NCBI RefSeq assembly: GCF_040750475.1
Contig: NZ_JABJVY010000017.1
Span: 1-64,000, forward strand
Reading direction: 5' to 3'
Length of the DNA: 64,000 nt
Source of the DNA: Amorphus sp040750475
Lineage (GTDB): Bacteria; Pseudomonadota; Alphaproteobacteria; Rhizobiales; Amorphaceae
Shown: piece after piece, positions 24,826 through 34,407 of the stretch
Layout of the letters: every line of letters starts with the position of its first letter
Position numbering within the stretch: position 1 is the first letter of the stretch
The notes under the pieces: model-generated
The model's database searches: none
Seen by the model: only the letters and a program-made list of their open reading frames with translations
Told to the model about the DNA's origin: nothing
Translations under genes and position numbers: made by a program

Positions 24826-25941
24826 CTACGCTTGCCTGGCGGCCTCCGTGATCGCGGCCTGATACGCGTCAATCACGACCGCTTCGTCGAATTCGGTTTC
24901 CATCTTGGTCCGGCCGGCTAAGCCCATCTTCTTTTTGGCCGGGTTGGGGAGATTTAGAAATTCGAAGAGGGCGGCCGTGAGGCTTTCATTGCTCTTCACG
25001 TCGCATAGGAAGCCGGTGCGGCAATGGTCGACCACGGTGCGGCAGCCGGGTACGTCGGTCGTGACCAGCGGCCTCGCCATGGAGGCGGCTTCGATCAGGG
25101 TTCGCGGGGCGCCTTCGCGATAGGAGGGCAGGACGACGCAATGCGCCGCGGCAATATAGGGGCGTACGTCGGACGTTGTGCCGAGATACTCGATCGTTCC
25201 GTCCTTCTGCCAGCTCTCCACGATCTCATGGGCAATCGCAGTACGGTTTTCGGACCCGATCGCACCAAGGATCTGGAACCTTGCTGTCGGCACCTGCGAT
25301 TTTATGCGTCGAGCTGCCTCGACATATTCCAGTACGCCTTTGTCGCGGAGCAGGCGCCCGATCATGAGGAAGATGGGGGCGGCGTCATTTTCCGGATAGG
25401 GAGCGACGGCAAAGTGAGCCAAATCGATCCCGGAACCGGGGAGGAGGCGCGCCTGATCTTCCCGGACCAGGTTTCGATTTAGAAATAGATCGCGGTCATC
25501 GGCATTTTGGAAAAACACCACTGGCAGTCGGTCGAAGGCGCGGCGGTAGAGCGCCTCGGCGATCTGTTGCAGCAGGCCGCTGGATAAAAAAGCGGTTCCC
25601 AGCCCTGTCACGTTCGGTATGAACGGCGTCCCTGTCGCGCGAGCCGCGAGGCTTCCATAGACGTTGTTTTTGATCGTGTAGCTGAGGACGACGTCGGGCT
25701 TTTCTGTCCGGAGGAACCTTTTGAAGCTCTGGATCAGCTTCAAATCCTCAAGCGGATTGAGCCCCTTCACTTTCATCTCAAGCGGTGCGAAGCGGCAGCC
25801 GAGAGCTTCAAGGTCGGGGACGCTGTCGTCCGGAGGGGCTAAAACCAAGACCTCGTGAGCGTCTCCAAGAAGGGCTTTGATGACGGGACGGCGAAAATTC
25901 CAGATGTTCCAGGCCGCATTCGCGGTTGCGATCACCCGCAT
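24826..25941 (-). CDS. GT4-family glycosyltransferase
   Basis: The 371-residue GT-B enzyme has TANAAWNIWNFRRPVIKALL at the start, VLSYTIKNNVYGSLAARATG, LPGSGIDLAHF at the domain linker, APIFLMIGRLLRDKGVLEYV, and SYREGAPRTLIEAASMARPL with the catalytic-site Glu residues. It resembles EpsF/WbnH-like glycosyltransferases of capsule and exopolysaccharide loci. It is the last gene of a minus-strand series (epimerase and dehydrogenase upstream, then deacetylase, GNAT and YdcF-like). Composition is intermediate between core and AT-rich genes. Confidence 0.9.
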   Translation of the reverse strand: MRVIATANAAWNIWNFRRPVIKALLGDAHEVLVLAPPDDSVPDLEALGCRFAPLEMKVKGLNPLEDLKLIQSFKRFLRTEKPDVVLSYTIKNNVYGSLAARATGTPFIPNVTGLGTAFLSSGLLQQIAEALYRRAFDRLPVVFFQNADDRDLFLNRNLVREDQARLLPGSGIDLAHFAVAPYPENDAAPIFLMIGRLLRDKGVLEYVEAARRIKSQVPTARFQILGAIGSENRTAIAHEIVESWQKDGTIEYLGTTSDVRPYIAAAHCVVLPSYREGAPRTLIEAASMARPLVTTDVPGCRTVVDHCRTGFLCDVKSNESLTAALFEFLNLPNPAKKKMGLAGRTKMETEFDEAVVIDAYQAAITEAARQA

Positions 25942-26001
25942 GCTGTTCGTCCTATCGCTTTTCGATAAAGCGGCGGCAGCAAAAACCCAGCCAACAGTGG
26001 G

Positions 26002-26640
26002 TTAACCGGTCCCATTGGAATCGTTCACCATCAGACATGTTTGAATGACGTCGCGCGACCAGAATCGATCCGGGAGGAGGGTGATCGCCCAAGTCGCGGC
26101 AAATTTCACGAAGTCGGTAATCGAGCAAGAGCGAGCATCGCCACCGGCCGGATGCGGCACGTCGAGCCGCTCGACCGTCACACGCCATGGAACTGCACGG
26201 GCCATCGCCAGCGAGGCTCGCGGCATGTGGCAATCCGACGTAATCAGCGCGATCCGATCAATGTCAGAATTGGCTTCCAGCCAGCAGGCGGTTTCGACGG
26301 CGTTCTCCAATGTGGTGTTCGCGTCGGGCGCCAGAACGATCCGGCCTGCCTGTTCGTCAGCCCTGAGTTGCGGGGAAAGGTGAAACTGGTCGGCGAACGT
26401 GGCCGAGGTCATTCCGGCGCCCTTGTTCACGCCGGAGATGAAAAGCTCGTCGATCGCGCCATCCGCCATCAGCTGTAGGCCGTACTGGACCCGGTCGAAC
26501 TGGCCGGTGACCGCCACGGCGGTCTTGGGAAGCGATCCTGCGCTGACTGTGGACTGCATCCGCTCGAAGTAGTCAAATGTTATAAACATGGAAAAAAATA
26601 GTATAAGCACAAATATTGCTATTAGTATGTTTTTAAGCAT
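26002..26640 (-). CDS. YdcF/ElyC-like (DUF218) membrane-anchored protein
   Basis: The 212-residue protein has one N-terminal membrane helix (about 4-24, ILIAIFVLILFFSMFITF) and a DUF218 domain: KTAVAVTGQFDRVQYGLQLM, IDELFISGVNKGAG, APDANTTLENAVETACWLEA, and IALITSDCHMPRASLAMA. ElyC/SanA/YdcF proteins affect envelope polysaccharide and peptidoglycan precursor use through undecaprenyl phosphate, but their chemistry is unsettled. In this locus it probably assists polysaccharide assembly. It starts 75 bp after the GNAT gene stop on the same strand. Confidence 0.87.
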   Translation of the reverse strand: MLKNILIAIFVLILFFSMFITFDYFERMQSTVSAGSLPKTAVAVTGQFDRVQYGLQLMADGAIDELFISGVNKGAGMTSATFADQFHLSPQLRADEQAGRIVLAPDANTTLENAVETACWLEANSDIDRIALITSDCHMPRASLAMARAVPWRVTVERLDVPHPAGGDARSCSITDFVKFAATWAITLLPDRFWSRDVIQTCLMVNDSNGTG

Positions 26641-26715
26641 TTATTTCTTCTCTAAATTGTTTTTTTGGCTAATTGTGCTGCCATATTCATATTTATAGAG
26701 TGTAGCGTGCCAATT

Positions 26716-27711
26716 TTATACCGTGTCGCTATCAAGATAGCTCAAATACCAATTCCTAGTGTCATTGACCAGTGCTGCTTGTGCTGAAAGCGGCTTAGCG
26801 CCAAACCATATAGAGATAGGTCGAACTCGCTCTGGGAGCGGAAAAAATCCGACCTTCCGCAACGCTTTGTAGTTTGGTGACCATGGAAAGGCCCATGCAA
26901 GAGCCAGATCACACTGTTCCTCTTCACGTAGATATCCGAGTTCGGATGCCAAAAGGTCAGTCAAAGAAGAAGAACCGAAAGACTCCATTATATAAGCGAT
27001 GCGTCCTCCATGTTTGGTCAGAACGCGCGACGCAACGATGGCCCCGAATGCATTTTTTGTATCCGCGACAATGCGATATTCGGTGGACCACGGAGAATTT
27101 GTAAGTCGATGTGATAGGTAGCTTCTATCACGAATATTGGAAACTTGAATTCCTTTTGAAAAGCGGTCCCAAATTTCTGAAACGCTATCGTCGATATAAT
27201 CTATAGATGATAAATTTTGATTTTTATGAATTGATATCGGAAAATCGATATCAATTTTGGCCTTTTTGAGAAAATAACCTGTGCGTAGCGGCTTGATCAT
27301 AAATGGCGTTTGGCCATGCTTCCGCCAATCCATTTTGGAAAACCAAGCGGGCGCTGCATTGTCATTTGGAAAGCCCCAGACAGCGGCGCCCCCTCTGTCT
27401 TTTATGTGGCTCTCATAGGCCTGAGCGAGTGCTGTGAAAACTCCTTTTCCGCGCATTGACGGGGAAACATATGAATCAATGGCTTGGTAGGAATGGCCTG
27501 TTGACGGGCCGAACTTCATACGCGACTTGATATATCCAGAAATGCCCACGATTGAACCGGCTTCTCTTGCGACGGAGAATGGTTCCGGATTGTCCCGAAA
27601 GGTCCAGGCAATTGCGTCGGGGCCTGACGCTCCTCGGCTTAAGTCTGCGCTCGAATAAGCGTGACAGATTTCCGAATTTAAGCTTTCGATTGCAATCGTC
27701 GGCTGGGTCAT
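26716..27711 (-). CDS. GNAT-family acetyltransferase
   Basis: The 331-residue protein contains an N-terminal GNAT domain: a substrate-side strand (ICHAYSSADLSRGASGPDAI), then YQAIDSYVSPSMRGKGVFTA with the acetyl-CoA loop (R/Q-x-x-G-x-G/A) and the following helix, and WGFPNDNAAPAWFSKMDWRK. The second half looks like a diverged second domain. In sugar loci such proteins acetylate amino sugars, which fits with the deacetylase encoded next to it. The start overlaps the deacetylase stop (ATGA, 27708-27711). The gene is AT-rich. Confidence 0.78.
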   Translation of the reverse strand: MTQPTIAIESLNSEICHAYSSADLSRGASGPDAIAWTFRDNPEPFSVAREAGSIVGISGYIKSRMKFGPSTGHSYQAIDSYVSPSMRGKGVFTALAQAYESHIKDRGGAAVWGFPNDNAAPAWFSKMDWRKHGQTPFMIKPLRTGYFLKKAKIDIDFPISIHKNQNLSSIDYIDDSVSEIWDRFSKGIQVSNIRDRSYLSHRLTNSPWSTEYRIVADTKNAFGAIVASRVLTKHGGRIAYIMESFGSSSLTDLLASELGYLREEEQCDLALAWAFPWSPNYKALRKVGFFPLPERVRPISIWFGAKPLSAQAALVNDTRNWYLSYLDSDTV

Positions 27712-28655
27712 CCAATATCGCCCATTGATGCCGAAGAGAATCCGAATTCAGAACGGAGAACATCAAAATGTACAAGTATTTTTTCTAGTGCAGATAGGTT
27801 TTCTTCTATATTTATTCCAAAATTATGCGGATGCCACCAGAGATGATATACATTTCTCTTTAGAGCGGCCGACGTCATCTGTCGTCTAATGGCTCCTGTG
27901 TGTGCGGAATGGAAAGGAGCTAGTCTTCCTGCATAGGGACGTAGAAAGCGGCTTGCTCTAACATTAGTGGGTCGGTCCTTTGGTGGGGAGTAGGTTTGGT
28001 CCCCGAAAATACCGAAATATGAATCTATGAGCCGGACTCCTCTACGGAGAGGTGTCTGGTCCTCTGTTTTTGTTTTTCGGTATGCCCAATCGGCCGGATT
28101 TCCGCGATATCTGTCAATCCCAAGTTTCTGTGCTGCAGTCAAATGTTCTTCATTAAATTGATTTCTTGGGAAAACAATTGATTTTATTTTAATATTTCGC
28201 CTTTGAGCGAGGGTTATTGCAGCGTTTAGATCGGATCGGAATGAACCAAGGTTTTGCCCCTCTTCTAGGCAATAATAATGTGTAAGAGTGTGTGTTCCTA
28301 TTTCTTGTTTCGGAGTTTTAAGTATTTGAGATATGAGGGAGGGGGCGAAATAATAAGGGTCTTTTGATTCATTAGGGCCGACTTCTGAGATGTATTCATA
28401 GTTTGATAGATATTTTTTGTTATATTTTGGCCGGTCCCGCGGAAGAATTTCCAGAAGCTCATCTTTGTTTTCGCAAAACAAAAAGCCAACAGTGGCCCAT
28501 GTCGCTCGAATTTCGTATTTTTCGAAAAGTTCCAAAATGCGGGGAATAGCGTCACGAGCGCCCAAAATATTTTTTCCATAGGAGTCGCGGTCGGCGTGAT
28601 CTCGGACACCCCAAAGCAGCTCAAAGTCTAGAGAAATAATGAAAACGCCATTCAT
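27708..28655 (-). CDS. NodB-type polysaccharide deacetylase family protein
   Basis: The 315-residue protein begins FIISLDFELLWG, the D-F-E form of the first metal/catalytic motif, and has QEIGTHTLTHYYC (H-x3-H metal pair) and SIVFPRNQFNEEHL with the conserved Arg, then VYHLWWHPHNFG near the end with the last His. It would remove N-acetyl groups from a glycan or sugar intermediate. There is no signal peptide, so action in the cytoplasm is likely. It is strongly AT-rich. It is translationally coupled to the GNAT gene. A 244-bp AT-rich gap upstream probably holds the promoter of this subset. Confidence 0.88.
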   Translation of the reverse strand: MNGVFIISLDFELLWGVRDHADRDSYGKNILGARDAIPRILELFEKYEIRATWATVGFLFCENKDELLEILPRDRPKYNKKYLSNYEYISEVGPNESKDPYYFAPSLISQILKTPKQEIGTHTLTHYYCLEEGQNLGSFRSDLNAAITLAQRRNIKIKSIVFPRNQFNEEHLTAAQKLGIDRYRGNPADWAYRKTKTEDQTPLRRGVRLIDSYFGIFGDQTYSPPKDRPTNVRASRFLRPYAGRLAPFHSAHTGAIRRQMTSAALKRNVYHLWWHPHNFGINIEENLSALEKILVHFDVLRSEFGFSSASMGDIG

Positions 28656-28899
28656 GCTGGACTGCCATTTTCAGACATAATTGCTTATTTGAATGTTTTC
28701 TCTCCTATGATCGTCCCATCTAGTGAGAAAAGAACTGCTAAAAGTGCGTCTCTTAGAATGCGAAACTACACTTCGCAGAACAAAATTGCCCTGAGATGAT
28801 CATCCTTTAAAAGCGCTTTTTCAAGTGCGACAAGTTAACGTAACGCAAACGTAGGACCCCTATAGTGGCCTTTCGCTAGCCGCAGCACCGGGCTGCCGA

Positions 28900-29922
28900 T
28901 CAGCAGCCATAGTAGTCACGATACCAGGCGACGAAGGCGTTGACACCGTCCTGAACGGATGTGGCGGGGCGGTAGTCGACCGCCTTCTGAAGCTCGGAGA
29001 CGTTTGCGTAGGTGTCCGGCACGTCTCCTGCCTGAAGCGGCAGCAGCTCCTTGATCGCCGTGCGGCCGAGTGCGGCCTCGATGGCTTCGATATAGGCCGA
29101 CAGCGTCACCGGGGCATTGTTGCCGATGTTGAGGACCCGGAACGGCGCGTTCGAGGTGGCGGGATCCGGATCGGCCGGATCCCAGGCCGGGTCCGGCTCG
29201 GCAATCTGGTCGCTCACCCGAGTCACGCCTTCCACGATGTCGTCGACGTAGGTGAAATCGCGGGTGTGGTTGCCGTGGTTGAAGACCTTGATCGGCTCAC
29301 CGGCGAGAATGTTCTTTGTGAACAGAAACAGCGCCATGTCGGGCCGACCCCAGGGGCCATACACCGTGAAGAAGCGCAGCCCCGTGGTCGGTAACCGGTA
29401 AAGATGGCTGTAGGCGTGGGCCATCAACTCGTTGGCGCGCTTGGTCGCAGCATAGAACTGGAGCGGGTGATCGACGCCGTCGTGCTCGGAAAACGGCATC
29501 TTGGTGTTGGCGCCATAGACGCTGGAGGTCGAGGCATAGGTCAGGTGCGGCGTTCCGGCGTGGCGGCAAGCCTCAAGAATGTTGGTGAAGGCAATCAGGT
29601 TGGATTCCACATAGGCATGGGGATTGACCAGGCTGTAGCGCACACCGGCCTGGGCGGCGAGGTGGATCACCCGGTCGAAATTGTGCTCCTGGAAGCAGGC
29701 ATCCACCGCGCTTCGGTCGGCGAGATTGGCCCGGTGGAATGTGTAGCTGCCCTGGGACGTCTGGGCCGTTTCTTCTAGAATGCGCAGCCGCGCTTCTTTG
29801 ATGTCGGGATCATAATAGTCGTTGACGCAGTCGAACCCGACGACGCTGTCCCCGCGCTCCAACAGCCGCTTGGCCGTGTGGAAGCCGACGAAGCCCGCAT
29901 TTCCCGTCACCAGTATTTTCAT
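28900..29922 (-). CDS. UDP-uronate 4-epimerase (CapI/LpsL type)
   Basis: The 340-residue extended SDR has the NAD motif GNAGFVGFHTA, the catalytic TSSVYGANTKMPFSE with Ser/Thr, YAATK with Tyr and Lys, and FFTVYGPWGRPDMALFLFTK, which is characteristic of UDP-glucuronate 4-epimerases (LpsL, CapI, WbnF). Such enzymes interconvert UDP-GlcA and UDP-GalA, or the N-acetyl forms in Vi-type pathways. It lies 179 bp downstream of the dehydrogenase, which would supply the uronate substrate. Base composition is typical of the core genome, unlike the following AT-rich genes. Confidence 0.92.
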   Translation of the reverse strand: MKILVTGNAGFVGFHTAKRLLERGDSVVGFDCVNDYYDPDIKEARLRILEETAQTSQGSYTFHRANLADRSAVDACFQEHNFDRVIHLAAQAGVRYSLVNPHAYVESNLIAFTNILEACRHAGTPHLTYASTSSVYGANTKMPFSEHDGVDHPLQFYAATKRANELMAHAYSHLYRLPTTGLRFFTVYGPWGRPDMALFLFTKNILAGEPIKVFNHGNHTRDFTYVDDIVEGVTRVSDQIAEPDPAWDPADPDPATSNAPFRVLNIGNNAPVTLSAYIEAIEAALGRTAIKELLPLQAGDVPDTYANVSELQKAVDYRPATSVQDGVNAFVAWYRDYYGC

Positions 29923-30101
29923 CCGTCTCCGCTTTCGTCGATGGGGCAGGGTCCAGAAGCAGCCGCGAAACGGCCATTGGGTTTGATATCGCGCCGTCTC
30001 GGTGGGCGGTCGCTGCGTCGATGGGATCGTCTAATACAATTTCAGGCGGAAGGGCACCGCCGATCCACTGCAATTCGCCCTCGGCGCTGGCTGGTACCCG
30101 C

Positions 30102-31388
<1,287 letters not shown>

Positions 31389-31712
31389 GTGCGCTCCGTT
31401 GGATTTATGGGTCCTGACCCTAGGACAATGGGCGCTTCCTACCGCTCCGTCGGGATTTCGGCAATTGGAATGCGCGCCGATTGCCGCCCTTTAGGCTGGC
31501 AATCGCAACAGGTCGCTTCCAGAACAGCGCTGCCCCGTCGAATGCGCAAAGATGCTGGTTGGAATCACTTAAGTTCGTGCCTGTCTCTCGAGACGGTCGG
31601 CCCGAACGGTGACCTCCCGCAAAGACGATCGTCTCCGACGCCATTCGTGTGTGGGGACGCCGAAATGGTCGCGTGACGATCGATGCCTGATCCGCGGCCC
31701 TTGGAACACGCC
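31389..31712. other. 324-bp divergent gap, no gene seen
   Basis: This gap lies between the minus-strand dehydrogenase and the plus-strand flavoenzyme gene. It should hold promoters for both. I could not identify an operator or hairpin. A start for the flavoenzyme at 31683 is possible but less likely. Confidence 0.5.
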
Positions 31713-33752
31713 ATGTCAAACGATCCGCTGCTGCAGCCCTACACCCTTAAGCATCTGACGCTGAAGAACCGGCTGATGATCTCGTCTCACGAGCCAGCCT
31801 ATCCGGAAGACGGGATGCCGAAGGAGCGCTACCGCGCCTATCACGTGGAACGGGCGCGCGCCGGCGTCGGACTGACCATGACGGCGGGCTCGGCGGCGGT
31901 GGCCCGCGATAGCCCGCCGGTGTTCAACAACATCCTGGCTTGGAAGGACGAGGTGGTCGGCTGGATGCGCCTGCTCGCCGACGAATGCCACGATCATGGC
32001 TGTGCCGTGATGATCCAGCTCACCCATCTCGGCCGGCGCACGCGGTGGGACAAGGCGGACTGGCTGCCGGTCGTCTCGGCCGGCTACGAGCGCGAACCGG
32101 CCCACCGGGCATTCCCGAAGAAGGTCGAGGATTGGGATATCGCGCGCCTGATTGCAGACTATGCCGGTGCGGCGGCGCGCATGCAGGCGGCCGGTCTCGA
32201 CGGCATCGAAATCCAGGCCTACGGCCACCTGATGGACCAGTTCTGGTCGCCGCTCACCAACGATCTGGCGCCGCCCTATGGCGGCCCCAGCCTGGACGAC
32301 CGGCTGCGCTTCACCTTCGAGGTGCTTCAGGCGATCCGCCGCCAATGCGGGCCCGATTTCATCGTGGGCGTACGCTACACCGGCGACGAGCAGCTTGCCG
32401 GCGGCCTCAGCAAGGAGGATGGCCTGGAGATCTCCCGCCGTCTCAAGGCGAGCGGTCTCGTCGACTTCCTTAACGTCATCAGAGGCCATATCGACACCGA
32501 TGCCGGTCTGACCGACGTGATTCCGGTCCAGGGTATGGCGTCGGCGCCCCATCTGGATTTCGCGGGCGAGATCCGCGCGGAAACCCAATTCCCGACCTTC
32601 CATGCCGCCAAGATCCAGGATGTGGCCACCGCCCGCCATGCGATTGCGTCGGGGAAGCTCGATCTGGTCGGCATGACGCGCGCTCACATGGCCGATCCGC
32701 ACATCGTGGCCAAGATGCTGCGCGGGGAGGAGGAGCGCATCCGCCCCTGCGTGGGCGCGAACTACTGCCTCGACCGGATCTACCAAGGCGGCATGGCGCT
32801 CTGCCTGCACAATCCTTCCACGGGCCGCGAACTGGAGCAGCCGCACCAGATCGAGCGGGCCGAGACATTGCGCAAGGTGGTGATCGTCGGCGCCGGACCG
32901 GCCGGCCTGGAGGCGGCGCGGGTCGCGGCCGCGCGCGGTCACGACGTGACCGTCTTCGAGGCCGCCAACGATGCCGGCGGTCAGATCCGCCTGACGGCCC
33001 AGACCGAGCGCCGCAGGGAGATGATGCAGATCATCGACTGGCGCCAGGCGGAGTGCGTCCGGGCAAATGTGCGGTTCCACTTCAACAGCCTGGCCGATGC
33101 CGACATGGTGCTCGCCGCCGCGCCGGACGTCGTCGTGGTCGCCACTGGCGGCCTGCCGCACACGGAGGTGCTGAGTGCGGGCAACGAGCTGGTGGTGTCG
33201 GCCTGGGACATCCTGTCCGGCGATGCGGCACCGGGCGAGACCGTGCTGATTTACGACGATGCCGGCGACTATCCCGCGCTGCAGGCGGCGGAGAAAATCG
33301 CGAAGGCCGGAGCGAAGGTCGAGATCGTGGCGCGCGATCGGGCGATCGTTCCGGAGGTGATGGCGATGTCGCTGACCCCGTCGCTGCGCATCCTGCAGGC
33401 GCTGGATGTGACCTTTACGTCGACGTGGCGGGTGGATGCTGTCCGCCGCGACGGCAACGGGCTCGTCGCGACCCTCGGTAGCGACTACGGGGGCGTCACG
33501 CGGGAGCGCTGTGTCGACCAGGTCGTCGTCAACCATGGCACGCGGCCGCTCGACGAGCTTTATTTCGAGCTGAAGGACGGTTCCAGCAATCTGGGGGAAG
33601 TCGACTACGAGGCGCTGATCGCGCGCCGGTCACAAACGGTTTTGCGCAATTCTGAAGGGCGCTATCAGCTCTTCCGGATCGGTGACGCTGTCGCGGCCCG
33701 CAACACTCATGCTGCGATCTATGAGGCGTTGCGTCTTCTGCGTACCCTTTAA
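31713..33752 (+). CDS. OYE/TMADH-family FMN oxidoreductase (N-demethylase-like)
   Basis: The 679-residue protein has an N-terminal TIM barrel of the old-yellow-enzyme/trimethylamine-dehydrogenase class (LKHLTLKNRLMISSHEPAYP, IQLTHLGRRTRWDKADW, GIEIQAYGHLMDQFWSPLTN), an iron-sulfur segment near residue 345, and a C-terminal FAD/NAD(P) domain (VVIVGAGPAGLEAARVAAAR). The closest named relatives appear to be DgcA/StcD-type demethylases of dimethylglycine or N-methylproline. In the cluster motif CVGANYCLDRIYQGGMALC one of the four cysteines of TMADH is replaced by Ala. The substrate is not certain. The gene faces the catabolic region and is followed by a candidate small RNA. Confidence 0.87.
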   Translation: MSNDPLLQPYTLKHLTLKNRLMISSHEPAYPEDGMPKERYRAYHVERARAGVGLTMTAGSAAVARDSPPVFNNILAWKDEVVGWMRLLADECHDHGCAVMIQLTHLGRRTRWDKADWLPVVSAGYEREPAHRAFPKKVEDWDIARLIADYAGAAARMQAAGLDGIEIQAYGHLMDQFWSPLTNDLAPPYGGPSLDDRLRFTFEVLQAIRRQCGPDFIVGVRYTGDEQLAGGLSKEDGLEISRRLKASGLVDFLNVIRGHIDTDAGLTDVIPVQGMASAPHLDFAGEIRAETQFPTFHAAKIQDVATARHAIASGKLDLVGMTRAHMADPHIVAKMLRGEEERIRPCVGANYCLDRIYQGGMALCLHNPSTGRELEQPHQIERAETLRKVVIVGAGPAGLEAARVAAARGHDVTVFEAANDAGGQIRLTAQTERRREMMQIIDWRQAECVRANVRFHFNSLADADMVLAAAPDVVVVATGGLPHTEVLSAGNELVVSAWDILSGDAAPGETVLIYDDAGDYPALQAAEKIAKAGAKVEIVARDRAIVPEVMAMSLTPSLRILQALDVTFTSTWRVDAVRRDGNGLVATLGSDYGGVTRERCVDQVVVNHGTRPLDELYFELKDGSSNLGEVDYEALIARRSQTVLRNSEGRYQLFRIGDAVAARNTHAAIYEALRLLRTL

Positions 33753-33839
33753 AGAGGGCGGAATCGACCGGTTGACGGGGCTTTGGTTAGGGCTGAGGCA
33801 GGAATTGCATATCTGGCATGCATGCATGCGTCTTGTTTG

Positions 33840-34001
33840 TGCAGCGCAAAAGATCCAAATCACTCGCAGCTGATGGATGACACGGGACGCGCTCCTCCCT
33901 GCGACCCGTTGATGAAGGCAGCTGTTCCCCTCTGGAAGGTGACGCAGGCGCTTATCGCTTGCGAAACTGCCGGGCTCCTCGGAGCCCGGCTTTTCTTTTT
34001 T
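33840..34001 (+). ncRNA. candidate small RNA with anti-Shine-Dalgarno loop
   Basis: Three stem-loops in a row end in a strong intrinsic terminator. The first (33883-33908, CGGG-a-CGC pairs GCG-a-CCCG) shows CTCCTCCC in its loop, complementary to a ribosome site. The second (about 33934-33952) pairs GCAGGCG with CGCTTGC. The third is the terminator at 33969-33990 with a T-rich tail. This layout is like the alpha-proteobacterial sRNAs with CCUCCUCCC loops (the alpha-r14/CcsR type). The 5' end is a guess; there is no ORF with a ribosome site inside. Confidence 0.5.
33969..34001 (+). terminator. intrinsic terminator
   Basis: GCCGGGCTCC and GGAGCCCGGC pair perfectly over 10 bp around a 2-base loop and are followed by TTTTCTTTTTT. 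This is the clearest rho-independent terminator in the window. It lies 217 bp after the flavoenzyme stop, which suggests it ends a separate small transcript. Confidence 0.9.
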
Positions 34002-34407
34002 CTGCCCCGAAAATCCATAGGTTGCGACGCTCAGGCAGAGGCTCGATAGCCCCGGAGCGTCCTGGGCGGGCAGATCAGCCCAAGCCTATGAAACCGATGC
34101 CGCCGATCTCCTGACGGATTGCCCTTCGTTCGATTCCACGGCAGGCTTTGTCGTCGGGGCCGCAGATCCGCGTTCGAATTGCGCAAACGAGTTAATTGCA
34201 TTTTCACGCGTGCAGGGCGCTTTGGTGTTCCTGTCCGGCGTGGCGATGTGGTGGCGACAGCATGCCAAGCGTGCCGCGATGCCGCGGGTCGCGCGACATC
34301 GTGGGGCTTGTTCGTTCGCGCGAGTCCGACTACGAATATCGATCTATCCAAACGCATATAATTAAAAACAACCCATCCAGACCGCCTTTCATCCATCGGA
34401 GGCCGCC

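Noticed and set aside
34130..34160. TTCGTTCGATTCCACGG string resembling a tRNA T-loop
   Set aside because: The flanks do not pair into a T-arm, and no acceptor or anticodon stem can be drawn around it.
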